Below, piece by piece: positions 6,505 to 15,108 of a stretch of DNA of 53,939 bases (the first letter of the stretch is position 1; each line of letters starts with the position of its first letter). This stretch comes from Kineosporia sp. A_224 (GTDB lineage Bacteria; Actinomycetota; Actinomycetes; Actinomycetales; Kineosporiaceae). A program made the translations under genes and the position numbers. Under the pieces are notes generated by a model. It searched no databases. It was given only the letters and a program-made list of their open reading frames with translations, and was not told where the DNA came from. The stretch is taken from assembly GCF_002198655.1 (NCBI RefSeq), contig NZ_MWLN01000113.1, forward strand, positions 1 through 53,939, in the 5' to 3' direction.

Positions 6505-8190
6505 GCCTGTCCCGCAGTGGATTCTGGACTTGTCTAAGGTCCCAGAGCACCGCGAAGAGAGGCACTTCCCGCGTGAAGGCTACATCGAGGCGTCCGTGGT
6601 CGGTGGTGACCGCGGACGGGACCGGGGTCGTGTCGCACGCCGGGGTCGCGTTGCTGCGTGAGCTCGCCGAGCGGACCGGGTTGCGCGCCGAGTATGCGCT
6701 CGCGGTCGACGGGGTCCGGTCCCGCGGCGGGGGCCACGATCCGGGGCAGGTACTGGTCGACCTGGCGGTGATGCTCGCCGACGGCGGGGAGGCGATCGGG
6801 GACATCGCCGGCCTCGGGCAGCAGCCCGACTTGCACGGCCCGGTCGCCTCACCACCCACGGCGTGGCGGGTCCTCGCCGGTGTCGACGAGCGACGGCTGG
6901 ACGGCCTGCGCAGGGCCCGGGCGGCGGCCCGGGAACGGGCCTGGCTGGCCCGCGCAGAGGTCACCGGTCGGGTGCTGCCGCCGTCGCGGGCGGCGGGCCG
7001 GGACCTGGACTACGTCGTGGTCGACATCGACGCCACCCTCGTGGACGTCCACTCGGACAAGGAGCTGGCGTCGGCGAACTTCAAGTCCGGGTACGGCTTC
7101 CATCCGATCCTGGCGTTCTGCGACAACACCAACGAGGCCCTCGCGGGCATCTTGCGGACCGGCCGCGCCGGGTCGAACACGGCCGCCGACCACATCGCGT
7201 TGCTCGACCTGGCCCTGGCCCAGCTGCCCGACGCGGCCCGGACGGGACGGATCCTGGTCCGCACCGACGGCGCGGGGTTCTCCCACGCCTTCGTCGACCA
7301 CCTCGTCGAGACCGGGCTGGAGTACTCGACCGGGTACGCGGTCACCGACGACGTCCGCGCCGCGCTCACCCTGCTCCCGGCGTGGGCGTGGACAGCCGCG
7401 GTAGACGCCGATGGTGGCCACCGTGACGGCGCCGAGGTCGCCGAGATCACCGACGTCCTCGCCGAGGTGCAGCGGCTACGCGCCGCCGAACGCCGGCGCG
7501 CCCGCGCGAAACAGGTCGCCCTCACCGGCGCCAAGCCGCCCAAGGCCACCCCACGACGTGAGTGGCCGACCGGGATGCGGGTCCTTGTCCGCCGTGAACG
7601 CCCGCACCCGGGCGCCCAGCTCGACGTCTTCGAGGAACGCGACGGGTACCGCTACCAGGCCGTCGCGACCAACACCCGCGTCGGGCAGCTCGCGTTCCTC
7701 GGAGCCAGACACCGCGCCCACGCCCGCGTCGAGGACCGGATCCGGCAGGCCAAGGACGCCGGCCTCGGACGCCTCCCGTCCCGCGTCTTCGCGATCAACC
7801 AAGCGTGGCTCGAGCTCGCCCTGACCGCCGCCGACCTGCTCGCCTGGACCCAGACCACCCTGCTGGTCGACGATCCATCGCTGGCGCGGGCGGAGTGGAA
7901 GACGATCCGCTACCGCCTCCTGCACTCCGCCGCCCGGATCACCCATGGCAGCCGCCGCGTCTACCTACGCCTCCAGCACGACTGGCCTTGGACCCTCGCC
8001 CTGCAACACGCCTTCACCGTCCTGCGCCGCATCCCCGTCCCGAGCCGCTGACCCAGCATCTGCGCTGCGTCGCCGTCATCGTCCGCGCCCCGCCGCGAGC
8101 CCCGCACTCGTCCCGAGCCCCCTGGAGAACTCGACCACCACGTCGAGCGGCCAGACCTGCCCACGGATCCCAGTCACGGCGACAAGATCA
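6505..8190 (+). mobile_element. IS1380-type insertion sequence (ends approximate)
   Basis: One transposase gene with short flanks. The left end may begin at CCTGTCCCGCAGTGG (6505) and the right end near 8190, where the reverse complement reads CTTGTCGCCGTGACTGG. These resemble each other only imperfectly, so the borders are estimates and no target duplication was identified. A separate inverted pair GGAAGTGCCT/AGGCACTTCC lies at about 6499-6508 and 6561-6570 near the left end. Confidence 0.55.
6573..8051 (+). CDS. IS1380-family DDE transposase
   Basis: 492 residues from a GTG. The core begins with LDYVVVDIDATLVDVHSDKE (first catalytic Asp) and continues ASANFKSGYGFHPILAFCDNTNEALAG. RILVRTDGAGFSHAFVDHL carries the second acidic residue, and the C-terminal part (ARVEDRIRQAKDAGLGRLPS) the Glu. 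This is the layout of IS1380-type transposases, and the length fits the family. The protein appears intact and codon use is high-GC like the host. It interrupts the space between the replication region and the defence island and may have brought or fixed the left border of the island. Confidence 0.9.
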   Translation: MKATSRRPWSVVTADGTGVVSHAGVALLRELAERTGLRAEYALAVDGVRSRGGGHDPGQVLVDLAVMLADGGEAIGDIAGLGQQPDLHGPVASPPTAWRVLAGVDERRLDGLRRARAAARERAWLARAEVTGRVLPPSRAAGRDLDYVVVDIDATLVDVHSDKELASANFKSGYGFHPILAFCDNTNEALAGILRTGRAGSNTAADHIALLDLALAQLPDAARTGRILVRTDGAGFSHAFVDHLVETGLEYSTGYAVTDDVRAALTLLPAWAWTAAVDADGGHRDGAEVAEITDVLAEVQRLRAAERRRARAKQVALTGAKPPKATPRREWPTGMRVLVRRERPHPGAQLDVFEERDGYRYQAVATNTRVGQLAFLGARHRAHARVEDRIRQAKDAGLGRLPSRVFAINQAWLELALTAADLLAWTQTTLLVDDPSLARAEWKTIRYRLLHSAARITHGSRRVYLRLQHDWPWTLALQHAFTVLRRIPVPSR

Positions 8191-8299
8191 AATCGACGCG
8201 CTCAGGCCGCCTCGTGAATGACCGGGGCCAACCGGCTCGATTCCGCGGCCTAGTGTCGGACGAAGTCGTTAGCCTCTCCTGGGAAGGTGGAGGTGAAAG

Positions 8300-9391
8300 G
8301 TGACAGGCCAGAGCGCAGAAGCGCCGAGCGTCGACGAGATCCGTGAGGAAGCTCGCCGCAACACCCGAGGCAGGTTTGAGCAGTGGGCGAAGAACCCCAC
8401 CTGCGACGCGAACACTCTCTCGGCCGTCCACAATGTTCGCCTGGACGAGGCAGCGAAGGCTGTTGGCCTCGAGGTGAGTTTCGGTCAGTCGCCATTCGCG
8501 ATTGCCAGAGGGAACCGGTTCGAGGCTGGGTTGTTCCATGACGATGCCCAGAAGCTTCGCCAGGCGTTGGAACGCAAGAAGTGCTTGCCGGACGGATCCT
8601 CGGGACTCCTCGATCTCCGACTCAAGCTCAACGGCGGTACTCGGGTAACGACGATCGATCAGGCCCTTCGGAAGACCGAAGACTGGCTTCGGCGTATCGC
8701 TGCCGACCCTGCATCGGCTGAGTCGATCGTCGCGGCGCCAATGATCAAGATCCCCAAGGGCGTGATTCTCCCCGAGGCGCTCCTCATCATCGACGCGGTC
8801 ACTGTGACGACCACGGTTGATGGTCGGCCGCGGGTGACGGTCGGCGAGGTCAAGGTCTTTCCCGACCGCGGCGGACACACCGACCCCCAGCAGCTCGCCT
8901 CCGCGCGCGCCCAAGCCGGCGTCTACGAGCACGCGATGCGGCTCGCTGTTGACGCCCTCGGGCTTACTGACGAAATCGAGATCTCGACCCACGGGTTCCT
9001 CGTCTTCACCTGGCCGGGTTCGAACTCACCGTCCGTCCGCGCCAATGAAGACCTGACCTATCAGGCCATCCGCGCCGAGCGCGGATTCGATCGGTTGGAG
9101 CAGGTCGCTCTCGGAGTGGTCCGCGACGATGACTTCTCTGCAGATAACCCCGCGTTGATCAAGCGTGTGCTCGATGCGCCTACGGACTACTCGGAGGCCT
9201 GCTTGTCCTTCTGTGACCTGGCGCCACGGTGCCATGCCAGAGCCACGGCGGCAGACGACCCAATCCTCCTCGGCGGTGAGGTCGCCCGGTTCCTCGGCGA
9301 GACCACCATCTCGCGAGCACTCGAGCTCATGGCCGGGGTCGAGCCTGCCGACGACCGCGAGGCAGACCTCCAGCGCCAGTTGGTCGGCTAA
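8300..9391 (+). CDS. Cas4/RecB-like PD-(D/E)XK nuclease with Cys cluster
   Basis: 363 residues from a GTG with GGAGG 6 nt upstream. Residues about 68-78 (ARGNRFEAGLF) match the first helix motif of RecB-type nucleases. An Asp in LLIIDAV and GEVKVF (about 180-186) give the D…ExK catalytic set. Cysteines at about 35, 301, 305 and 311 (CLSFCDLAPRC) are placed like the 4Fe-4S ligands of Cas4 and AddB, one N-terminal and three C-terminal. First gene of an operon: it overlaps the next gene by 1 nt (TAATG). Predicted role: DNA cleavage or end processing together with the helicase encoded two genes on. No full-length family assignment; the system is probably antiviral by context. Confidence 0.7.
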   Translation: MTGQSAEAPSVDEIREEARRNTRGRFEQWAKNPTCDANTLSAVHNVRLDEAAKAVGLEVSFGQSPFAIARGNRFEAGLFHDDAQKLRQALERKKCLPDGSSGLLDLRLKLNGGTRVTTIDQALRKTEDWLRRIAADPASAESIVAAPMIKIPKGVILPEALLIIDAVTVTTTVDGRPRVTVGEVKVFPDRGGHTDPQQLASARAQAGVYEHAMRLAVDALGLTDEIEISTHGFLVFTWPGSNSPSVRANEDLTYQAIRAERGFDRLEQVALGVVRDDDFSADNPALIKRVLDAPTDYSEACLSFCDLAPRCHARATAADDPILLGGEVARFLGETTISRALELMAGVEPADDREADLQRQLVG

Positions 9392-10959
9392 TGACTTCAG
9401 TACGAGCGATCGCTCGCAAGTTGGAAGCGTGGCAGGCCGGTCGTCCGCTTCAGCGGTACGACACGATCCACCACGCGATCATGCCGCCCGATCAGGCCAT
9501 GATCGTCGCCTTCGTCCGGATGGCCGGTGAGTCGCGGCCCTGGGGCATCGCCTGGGGCACAGTCGGCTCGCAACCACGCATCGAGTCCGTGCCCGACGGC
9601 CGTGTCCGCGACGACGTCGCCGTCCTCTGCGCGACGTTCGCGGAGGAGCTGCTGGAGCACCTTCGTGTGCACAACTGGACCTTCGACCCGGTTCCTCAGA
9701 AGCCCGAGCTGGGGGACTTACGTCAGGTCTGGCTGCCAAACGGCCAGCACATCGCGATGCTGCACCAACTCAGCTACACCTACTCGCAGACCAAGTTCGG
9801 CGGCGAGAATCAGGACATCCTCCGTGCTCTGGGGCGCGTTGCCGGCTGGATGTTCCGCGACACCTCGCGGGTCGGCAACCAGCATGTCATTAGCGCAAGC
9901 CAACTCTTGGGCGACTCATATGTGTTCCCCGCTCAGGATGCCCGCACTGCTCACCTTGGGTACCAACTCGCATGGCTTACCACTCAGGGTGACCGTGACG
10001 CCCGATTGTTGGCAGCAACAGAAGCTGAGGGTCTCACCGTCTCCCCAACGCTCGATCCGACGCTTGAGCGCGATGACCTCAGTGAGCTCGTGACCGCGTG
10101 GCAGGAAGGTCGCCGCGAAGGCGGTGACGTCAGCGAGGCCGCAGGCGCGATCTCCGCCATCTTGCACGAGGAGTTGCTGCGTCGCTGGAAGCTGACGGAG
10201 CAGGCATATGACCTGATGGCCAACAACGACCGGCCGATGAATGGTGGCGTCGGCGAACTCGTGACGAAGGCACACGCTGAGTTCTGGTTCCAGCACCAGC
10301 GGATCGAGCTTCGCCTCAACGACCCAAGCCAGGGCCCTGCCTTTGTTGCCCATCCGGAGACCGACTTCCACGGCTCCGCGGCTGCTTCCCGATACCTCAT
10401 TCACTCCGCAGCCGACGAGGCGTACGTCGGCTATCTCATCCACGACGACCCAGCGCTGTTCCGTGAGGCACTTGACGACGGCCGCGCCTTCGAATCCCAC
10501 GTGGTTGGGGTGTACGACGTTGGGGTCGGCCGATCGACCGTCCCCCGATGGGTAGTCCGCCTGGACCCGACGCTGCCGCACCGACTCCGCGAGAATGCCC
10601 GAGTGGCTCCCCACGGCTCCCGGGGACATGAGGCCACCATTGTCGAGATCGGCGCGACAGACGGCGATCTTCTGGTGACGGTGGAGTGGACCGGTCGGAA
10701 GACCAAGCCGCTTCTCGGGCCGATCATGGCGAAGCCCGCCGACAAGGCGTGGGTTGGGGTCGATGTCGCCTTCGTCCAATCGGATGCCGCCAGCCTCACA
10801 CAGCGGCGAAGCCAGCGCGTCTGGTCGGCCGCGGATGGCCCCGGCGCGTGGCTTACGCATGGCAAGGCATCCGCGCCGATCGAGATCAGCGGCGATGACG
10901 GTGCCACCGACCTCGTCTTCGATGATGTCGCCCAGATCGCCGGGGAGGTGACGGTATGA
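9391..10959 (+). CDS. Unknown 522-residue protein of nuclease/helicase operon
   Basis: 522 residues; ATG overlaps the upstream stop and its own stop overlaps the downstream start (ATGA). I recognise no family. The N-terminal ~350 residues are mixed alpha/beta with no clear catalytic motif. The C-terminal ~130 residues are beta-rich (RGHEATIVEIGATDGDLLV, TVEWTGRK) and look like the small barrel (1B) domain that precedes motif I in Upf1/DNA2-type SF1B helicases. As the next gene starts almost directly at motif I, this protein may be the detached front half of such a helicase (inference). Tight coupling to both neighbours implies a joint complex. Confidence 0.7.
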   Translation: MTSVRAIARKLEAWQAGRPLQRYDTIHHAIMPPDQAMIVAFVRMAGESRPWGIAWGTVGSQPRIESVPDGRVRDDVAVLCATFAEELLEHLRVHNWTFDPVPQKPELGDLRQVWLPNGQHIAMLHQLSYTYSQTKFGGENQDILRALGRVAGWMFRDTSRVGNQHVISASQLLGDSYVFPAQDARTAHLGYQLAWLTTQGDRDARLLAATEAEGLTVSPTLDPTLERDDLSELVTAWQEGRREGGDVSEAAGAISAILHEELLRRWKLTEQAYDLMANNDRPMNGGVGELVTKAHAEFWFQHQRIELRLNDPSQGPAFVAHPETDFHGSAAASRYLIHSAADEAYVGYLIHDDPALFREALDDGRAFESHVVGVYDVGVGRSTVPRWVVRLDPTLPHRLRENARVAPHGSRGHEATIVEIGATDGDLLVTVEWTGRKTKPLLGPIMAKPADKAWVGVDVAFVQSDAASLTQRRSQRVWSAADGPGAWLTHGKASAPIEISGDDGATDLVFDDVAQIAGEVTV

Positions 10960-12260
10960 GTCTCGACGTCATTGACGAGGAGTACGCCAAGCTGCGTAAG
11001 GACCTCACCATCTACATCTCCGGCGGGGGCCGGCTTGCCGTCGTTAAAGCTCCACCGGGATCGGGCAAGACGCACACCGTCATCGAGGTTCTGTCGGCCC
11101 TGGCCGCGGGCGGCATGCAGATTGCCGTGGCCGCCCAGACAAACAGCCAGGCCGACGACATCTGCCTGCGATGGGCGAAGGAGCACCCAGACTTGCGGGT
11201 GGCTCGTTTCTCCAGCAGTGGGCTCCGGGCGCCCGACGGTTTCCCGGCGAGCATTCTGTGGGTGACGGACAAGAAGGAGTTGCCGCACGGACCCGGAATT
11301 ACCGTCGCGACGACGGCCAAGTGGTCCCTCACGGACCTGTCTGCCCCGTATGACCTGCTCGCGATCGACGAGGCCTGGCAGATGAGCTGGGCAGACCTGA
11401 TGCAGTGCGCACTCGTCAGTGCAAAGTTCCTGATGATCGGTGATCCGGGGCAGATCCCGCCAGTTGTCCCCATTGATGTACGACGCTGGGAGACCTCGCC
11501 ACGTGCGCCACACGAGGCAGCGCCGGAGGTCGTACTCGCGGAACCGACCTTGGAGTCAGTCCGCTTCGTTGGGTCGTTGCCGGCCTGCCGGAGGCTTCCG
11601 AACGAGTCCGTCGACTTCGTGAAGCCCTTCTACGACTTCGACTTCGAGGCGTACGTCGCCGTCGGGGCCCGGGGCCTGCAGCTGTCTAGCCCTTGGGGCG
11701 ATGCGCTCGCGGCCGGCAGACCGCTCGCACTGACCATCCCCACTCCGGACCACGGACCGCCGATCGAGGTCGATCACGAGATAGCTGCTGCAACGGCGAA
11801 GGTCGTCGGCGAGCTGCTTGGAGGAGGGACAACGCTGAGGTTCGGCGACGAGAAACGGCCACTCACGCCTGCCGACATCGGCGTCACGAGCAGCCACCGC
11901 GTCATGAACTCGGCGCTCTCTGCTGCCCTCGGGTCGTGGGCCTACCAAATTCGAGTCGACACGCCGGAGCGCTGGCAAGGGCTCGAGCGGCCAGTGATGA
12001 TTGCCGTTCACCCCTTGTCAGGCGTCGCCGATCCGTCGGCGTTCGACCTGGAGACGGGCCGCCTCTGCGTGATGGCCTCCCGGCACCAGGTCGCGTTCAT
12101 CATGCTGACCCGCGATCACGTGGGGGAGACGTTGCGCAACTATGTTCCGAGTGCGGAGCAGGCGCCAGGGCGACCCGACACCGTCGGTCGAGGACACGAC
12201 GCTCACCTCAAGTTCTGGACTCAACTTGAGAACGCAGGAAGCGTCGTGCCGCTCACTTGA
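10956..12260 (+). CDS. SF1-type DNA/RNA helicase core (Upf1/DNA2-like)
   Basis: 434 residues; GGGGAGG 7 nt upstream, 4-nt overlap with the previous gene. Motif I APPGSGKTHT (about 31-40), motif II LLAIDEAWQ (about 131), motif III GDPGQIPPV (about 165), then a second RecA fold with WQGLERPVMIAV (motif V region) and MASRHQVAFIMLTRD (motif VI). The walker A sits unusually near the N-terminus, with no room for the 1B barrel found in Upf1-like enzymes. Its 3' end overlaps the convergent UvrD-RecB gene by 8 bp. Expected to be the motor acting with the Cas4/RecB-like nuclease. Confidence 0.75.
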   Translation: MSLDVIDEEYAKLRKDLTIYISGGGRLAVVKAPPGSGKTHTVIEVLSALAAGGMQIAVAAQTNSQADDICLRWAKEHPDLRVARFSSSGLRAPDGFPASILWVTDKKELPHGPGITVATTAKWSLTDLSAPYDLLAIDEAWQMSWADLMQCALVSAKFLMIGDPGQIPPVVPIDVRRWETSPRAPHEAAPEVVLAEPTLESVRFVGSLPACRRLPNESVDFVKPFYDFDFEAYVAVGARGLQLSSPWGDALAAGRPLALTIPTPDHGPPIEVDHEIAAATAKVVGELLGGGTTLRFGDEKRPLTPADIGVTSSHRVMNSALSAALGSWAYQIRVDTPERWQGLERPVMIAVHPLSGVADPSAFDLETGRLCVMASRHQVAFIMLTRDHVGETLRNYVPSAEQAPGRPDTVGRGHDAHLKFWTQLENAGSVVPLT

Positions 12261-15009
12261 GCTTTGCGGCGCCGCACACCGTCTTCACGTCGCAGGCCAC
12301 ACACTTCGACCTCTCCGGCTTTGGCGTGAAGTCGCGCTTCCTCAGCAACCCAGCTGCCTCGGTCACGGTCTCCTCGGCCTGCTTCACCGACTCTTCGGTG
12401 ATGTCGACTGTGTGGCGAGTGGTCTTGCTCATGTCGTGGATGAACGCAGCTCCCACGGTGAGGCCCTCGCGGCGTCCGGCGTCCGCGTAGACCTGCAGTT
12501 GGAGCGGGTGGATCTCTCCTCCGGTGGCGGTTTTGTAGTCCACGATGGCGAGGTTGTCGATCACGCCGTCGTGCTCGTCGTAGATGACGTCGGCGCGCCC
12601 GCTGACCACCACGCCGTCGAGGTACAGCTCGAACGGTCGTTCAGTGGCCCAGGTCCGTCTGATGTCGTCCTGGTTCTCCTTGACGTATTTGAAGACGAGC
12701 AGGCGGGCTTTCTCGCGCATCTCCTTGTGAGCCGCCTTGTTGGCGAACGGCAGGAAGAAGTCAGACGTGAGGAGATCGTTGATCTGCTTCGGCGTCGGCA
12801 GCTTCCCAGTCGCACGAGCGTGCTCGGCGATGACGCGCATGATGTGGTGCACCGCGTTGCCGTACCCGATCTCGGACTTCACCGGGGGCATGAACCCAAG
12901 CTCGTTGCGCAGGAGGTACGACTGGGGACAGGTGATGTACGCCTCGAGTTCTGAGTAGCTCACCGCAAGGTCGGGAATCTCGATGCCCCGCGGTTCGGCT
13001 TCCGTTGGTAGCCCGGCGCTGGACGCGAGCGCCTGAGCCTCCAGGATGTACGGCGAAGCCTTCGTCGCGTTCTTGGTGACCTTCGAGTGCGACGACAGTG
13101 ACACCCAGTCGCGAGCGCGGGTTAGCGCCACGTAGAACAACCGGCGCTCCTCGGCGTCTGAGCCCTCATAGCGAGCAGCCTCAAAGAGATCGCGGGGGAC
13201 GAGCCAATCCTTCACGCGGCCCGAACGGCTGGACGGGAACCGCCCCTCGGTGAGGGAGGGCAGGAACACCACGGGCCACTCCAAGCCCTTCGCCCCGTGG
13301 ACGGTGCCTAGCGCGACACCGTCCCCGAGCAGATCCTCCTCGCCGTCGAATCCGTCGTAGCTGCCCGTGGCATAGTTGACGAGGAGCAAGGCGAAGTTGC
13401 GGTAGAACCACTCGTTGCCGACCGCTCCGCCGACCTGTTCGGACGGGTTCTCGGGGTCTCGCCGAGAACGCCGAGTGACCGACTCGTAGTCGGCCAACAC
13501 GTTCGTGAAGCGGGCGAGCGTGCCCAGGCGGTTGCGCTGCTGAGCGTCCGAGAGGTCCCACTCCGAGATCCGGAGCAGCACCGTCAGGTCGTAGAACTCC
13601 CGGACGAGGCTCGGGTCGAAGTCCGGCGGGTCCTGCGTCGTCTTGGACTTCCACCTGATCAGGTGGCCCTGCAGCTTCTGCATGTCTTCGTTGCTGAGCC
13701 CGAAGACGCTCCGATAGTCCTCAAGCAGGTCAGGCAGAAGAGTCTTCTCGCGCTTGATGAAGCGCCCCGGTGCCCAGTCGACGCCTGAGAGCCAGGAGAA
13801 GGTCTCGCCAAAGACCGCGGCTTCGGGCTGTTGGAACAAGCCGGTCCGACCGCCGGGTTGGACAGGAATCTTCGAGATGTCGAGAGCATCGAGGATTCTC
13901 GTGTAGGCGTTGCGGCCTCGGACGAGGATCGCGATGTCCTGGTAGCGCACGCCCTGCGCGTGGAGCGCCTCGATATCGAGGGCGATCGCATCGGCCTCGT
14001 CCTGCTCGGCGTCGTGGCCGACCGCGATGGAGACGGCGGGCCCGGCGTCCGCTCGGAACAACCCCATCTCCTTCACAAGGCGCCCTGGGATCGACTGCGC
14101 GAAGCCGTTTGCGAGCTGCACGATGCCGGGTCGCGATCGGCGGTTGATCAGGAGGCTGAATTGGGCGACGCCGGGATAGCGGTCCTTGAAGGACACGATG
14201 TTGTCGACATTGGATCCGCGCCACTGGTAGATCGCCTGGTCGTCGTCACCCACCACGACGACGTCGGCGGTGCCGTGGGGCTTCGAGAGCAGGCGGATGA
14301 GTTGCTCCTGCGCCGGGTTGACGTCCTGATACTCGTCAACGATCAGGTGCTTGAGGTCGGCGGTCACAGCCGCGCGGATCGTGGTGTCCTCAAGTGCGCG
14401 CACCGCCTCGACGATCTGCGTGCCGAACGACATGAAGCGGTAGCCGTCGAGCATCGCGTAGTAGAGCTCGGCCGACTCGCGGAACGGGCTCTCGGGCAGA
14501 TCCTCGACCCGCATCAACTCGTTCTCGACGATGTCGATGTTCTCCTGGAACGCGGTGATCCCTCGGAACAACTTCTCGCCGGCGTCCAAGCGGCGAAGCC
14601 TCAACCGATTGGCCTCCCGATACAGGAGGTTGGTGAGCTGGTTCGGGTCAAGGGGTGTGTACGTCTCGTACTTGGCCACGTAGGTCTGCAGAAGCCGGAA
14701 GCAGTAGCCGTGGATGGTGCCGACGTACAGCCTCCCGAGCTGATCGGTGGCAGTGTCGCCCATCTTGGCCGTCACCCGCTCCCGGATGCGCTCCTTGAGC
14801 TCGGCTGCCGCCTTCTCCGTGAAGGTGAAGGCCACGATCGATTCAGGGGCTTCACCGTCGGCCATCAGCGAAGCGACCCTCTGAGACACGACCTCGGTCT
14901 TGCCCGACCCGGCCGCCGCGATGATCTGGACGTGCCCGCCCCTGTGGGCCACCGCGGCCGCGGCATCACCCTCGAGCGTAGGGATTGTGTCGGTACGTTC
15001 TGCTGACAT
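12253..15009 (-). CDS. UvrD-type helicase fused to RecB-type nuclease (AddA-like)
   Basis: 918 residues. UvrD/PcrA motor: motif I AAAGSGKTEVV (about 31), motif Ia FTFTEKAAAELKERI, motif II IVDEYQDVNPAQ (about 233), GDDDQAIYQWRGS, motif V TVHGAKGLEW (about 576) and motif VI FYVALTRARD. The C-terminal PD-(D/E)XK domain has GNAVHHIM, an acidic Asp in GRADVIYD and VDYKTATGG (about 823), and ends with CVACDVKTVC, cysteines as in the AddA/AddB-Cas4 group. It is shorter than housekeeping AddA or RecB (about 1100-1200). The 99-bp gap to mod forms a divergent promoter region. Probably part of the defence cluster rather than the host recombination enzyme. Confidence 0.8.
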   Translation of the reverse strand: MSAERTDTIPTLEGDAAAAVAHRGGHVQIIAAAGSGKTEVVSQRVASLMADGEAPESIVAFTFTEKAAAELKERIRERVTAKMGDTATDQLGRLYVGTIHGYCFRLLQTYVAKYETYTPLDPNQLTNLLYREANRLRLRRLDAGEKLFRGITAFQENIDIVENELMRVEDLPESPFRESAELYYAMLDGYRFMSFGTQIVEAVRALEDTTIRAAVTADLKHLIVDEYQDVNPAQEQLIRLLSKPHGTADVVVVGDDDQAIYQWRGSNVDNIVSFKDRYPGVAQFSLLINRRSRPGIVQLANGFAQSIPGRLVKEMGLFRADAGPAVSIAVGHDAEQDEADAIALDIEALHAQGVRYQDIAILVRGRNAYTRILDALDISKIPVQPGGRTGLFQQPEAAVFGETFSWLSGVDWAPGRFIKREKTLLPDLLEDYRSVFGLSNEDMQKLQGHLIRWKSKTTQDPPDFDPSLVREFYDLTVLLRISEWDLSDAQQRNRLGTLARFTNVLADYESVTRRSRRDPENPSEQVGGAVGNEWFYRNFALLLVNYATGSYDGFDGEEDLLGDGVALGTVHGAKGLEWPVVFLPSLTEGRFPSSRSGRVKDWLVPRDLFEAARYEGSDAEERRLFYVALTRARDWVSLSSHSKVTKNATKASPYILEAQALASSAGLPTEAEPRGIEIPDLAVSYSELEAYITCPQSYLLRNELGFMPPVKSEIGYGNAVHHIMRVIAEHARATGKLPTPKQINDLLTSDFFLPFANKAAHKEMREKARLLVFKYVKENQDDIRRTWATERPFELYLDGVVVSGRADVIYDEHDGVIDNLAIVDYKTATGGEIHPLQLQVYADAGRREGLTVGAAFIHDMSKTTRHTVDITEESVKQAEETVTEAAGLLRKRDFTPKPERSKCVACDVKTVCGAAKLK

Positions 15010-15108
15010 GGGCCAAGGCTAGGGGGACGAACCCCGCAGAACCTGCGAACGGTCGGGGTAGTCGGCACTAGCCTTCAGGTTGCACGTCAGACGAGAGATT
15101 GGGAGCAC

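Noticed and set aside
8297-8305. Right end of the IS1380-type element at GTGACAGG near 8300
   Set aside because: Only about six bases match the reverse complement of the left end and it would fall in the start of the nuclease gene; the imperfect match near 8190 is preferred.
8300-9391. CRISPR Cas4 with adjacent CRISPR array
   Set aside because: No cas1/cas2 and no array of spaced repeats anywhere in the window; only the nuclease fold is shared.
12253-15009. Housekeeping PcrA/UvrD
   Set aside because: It carries a C-terminal PD-(D/E)XK nuclease with Cys cluster and sits in a mobile defence island.
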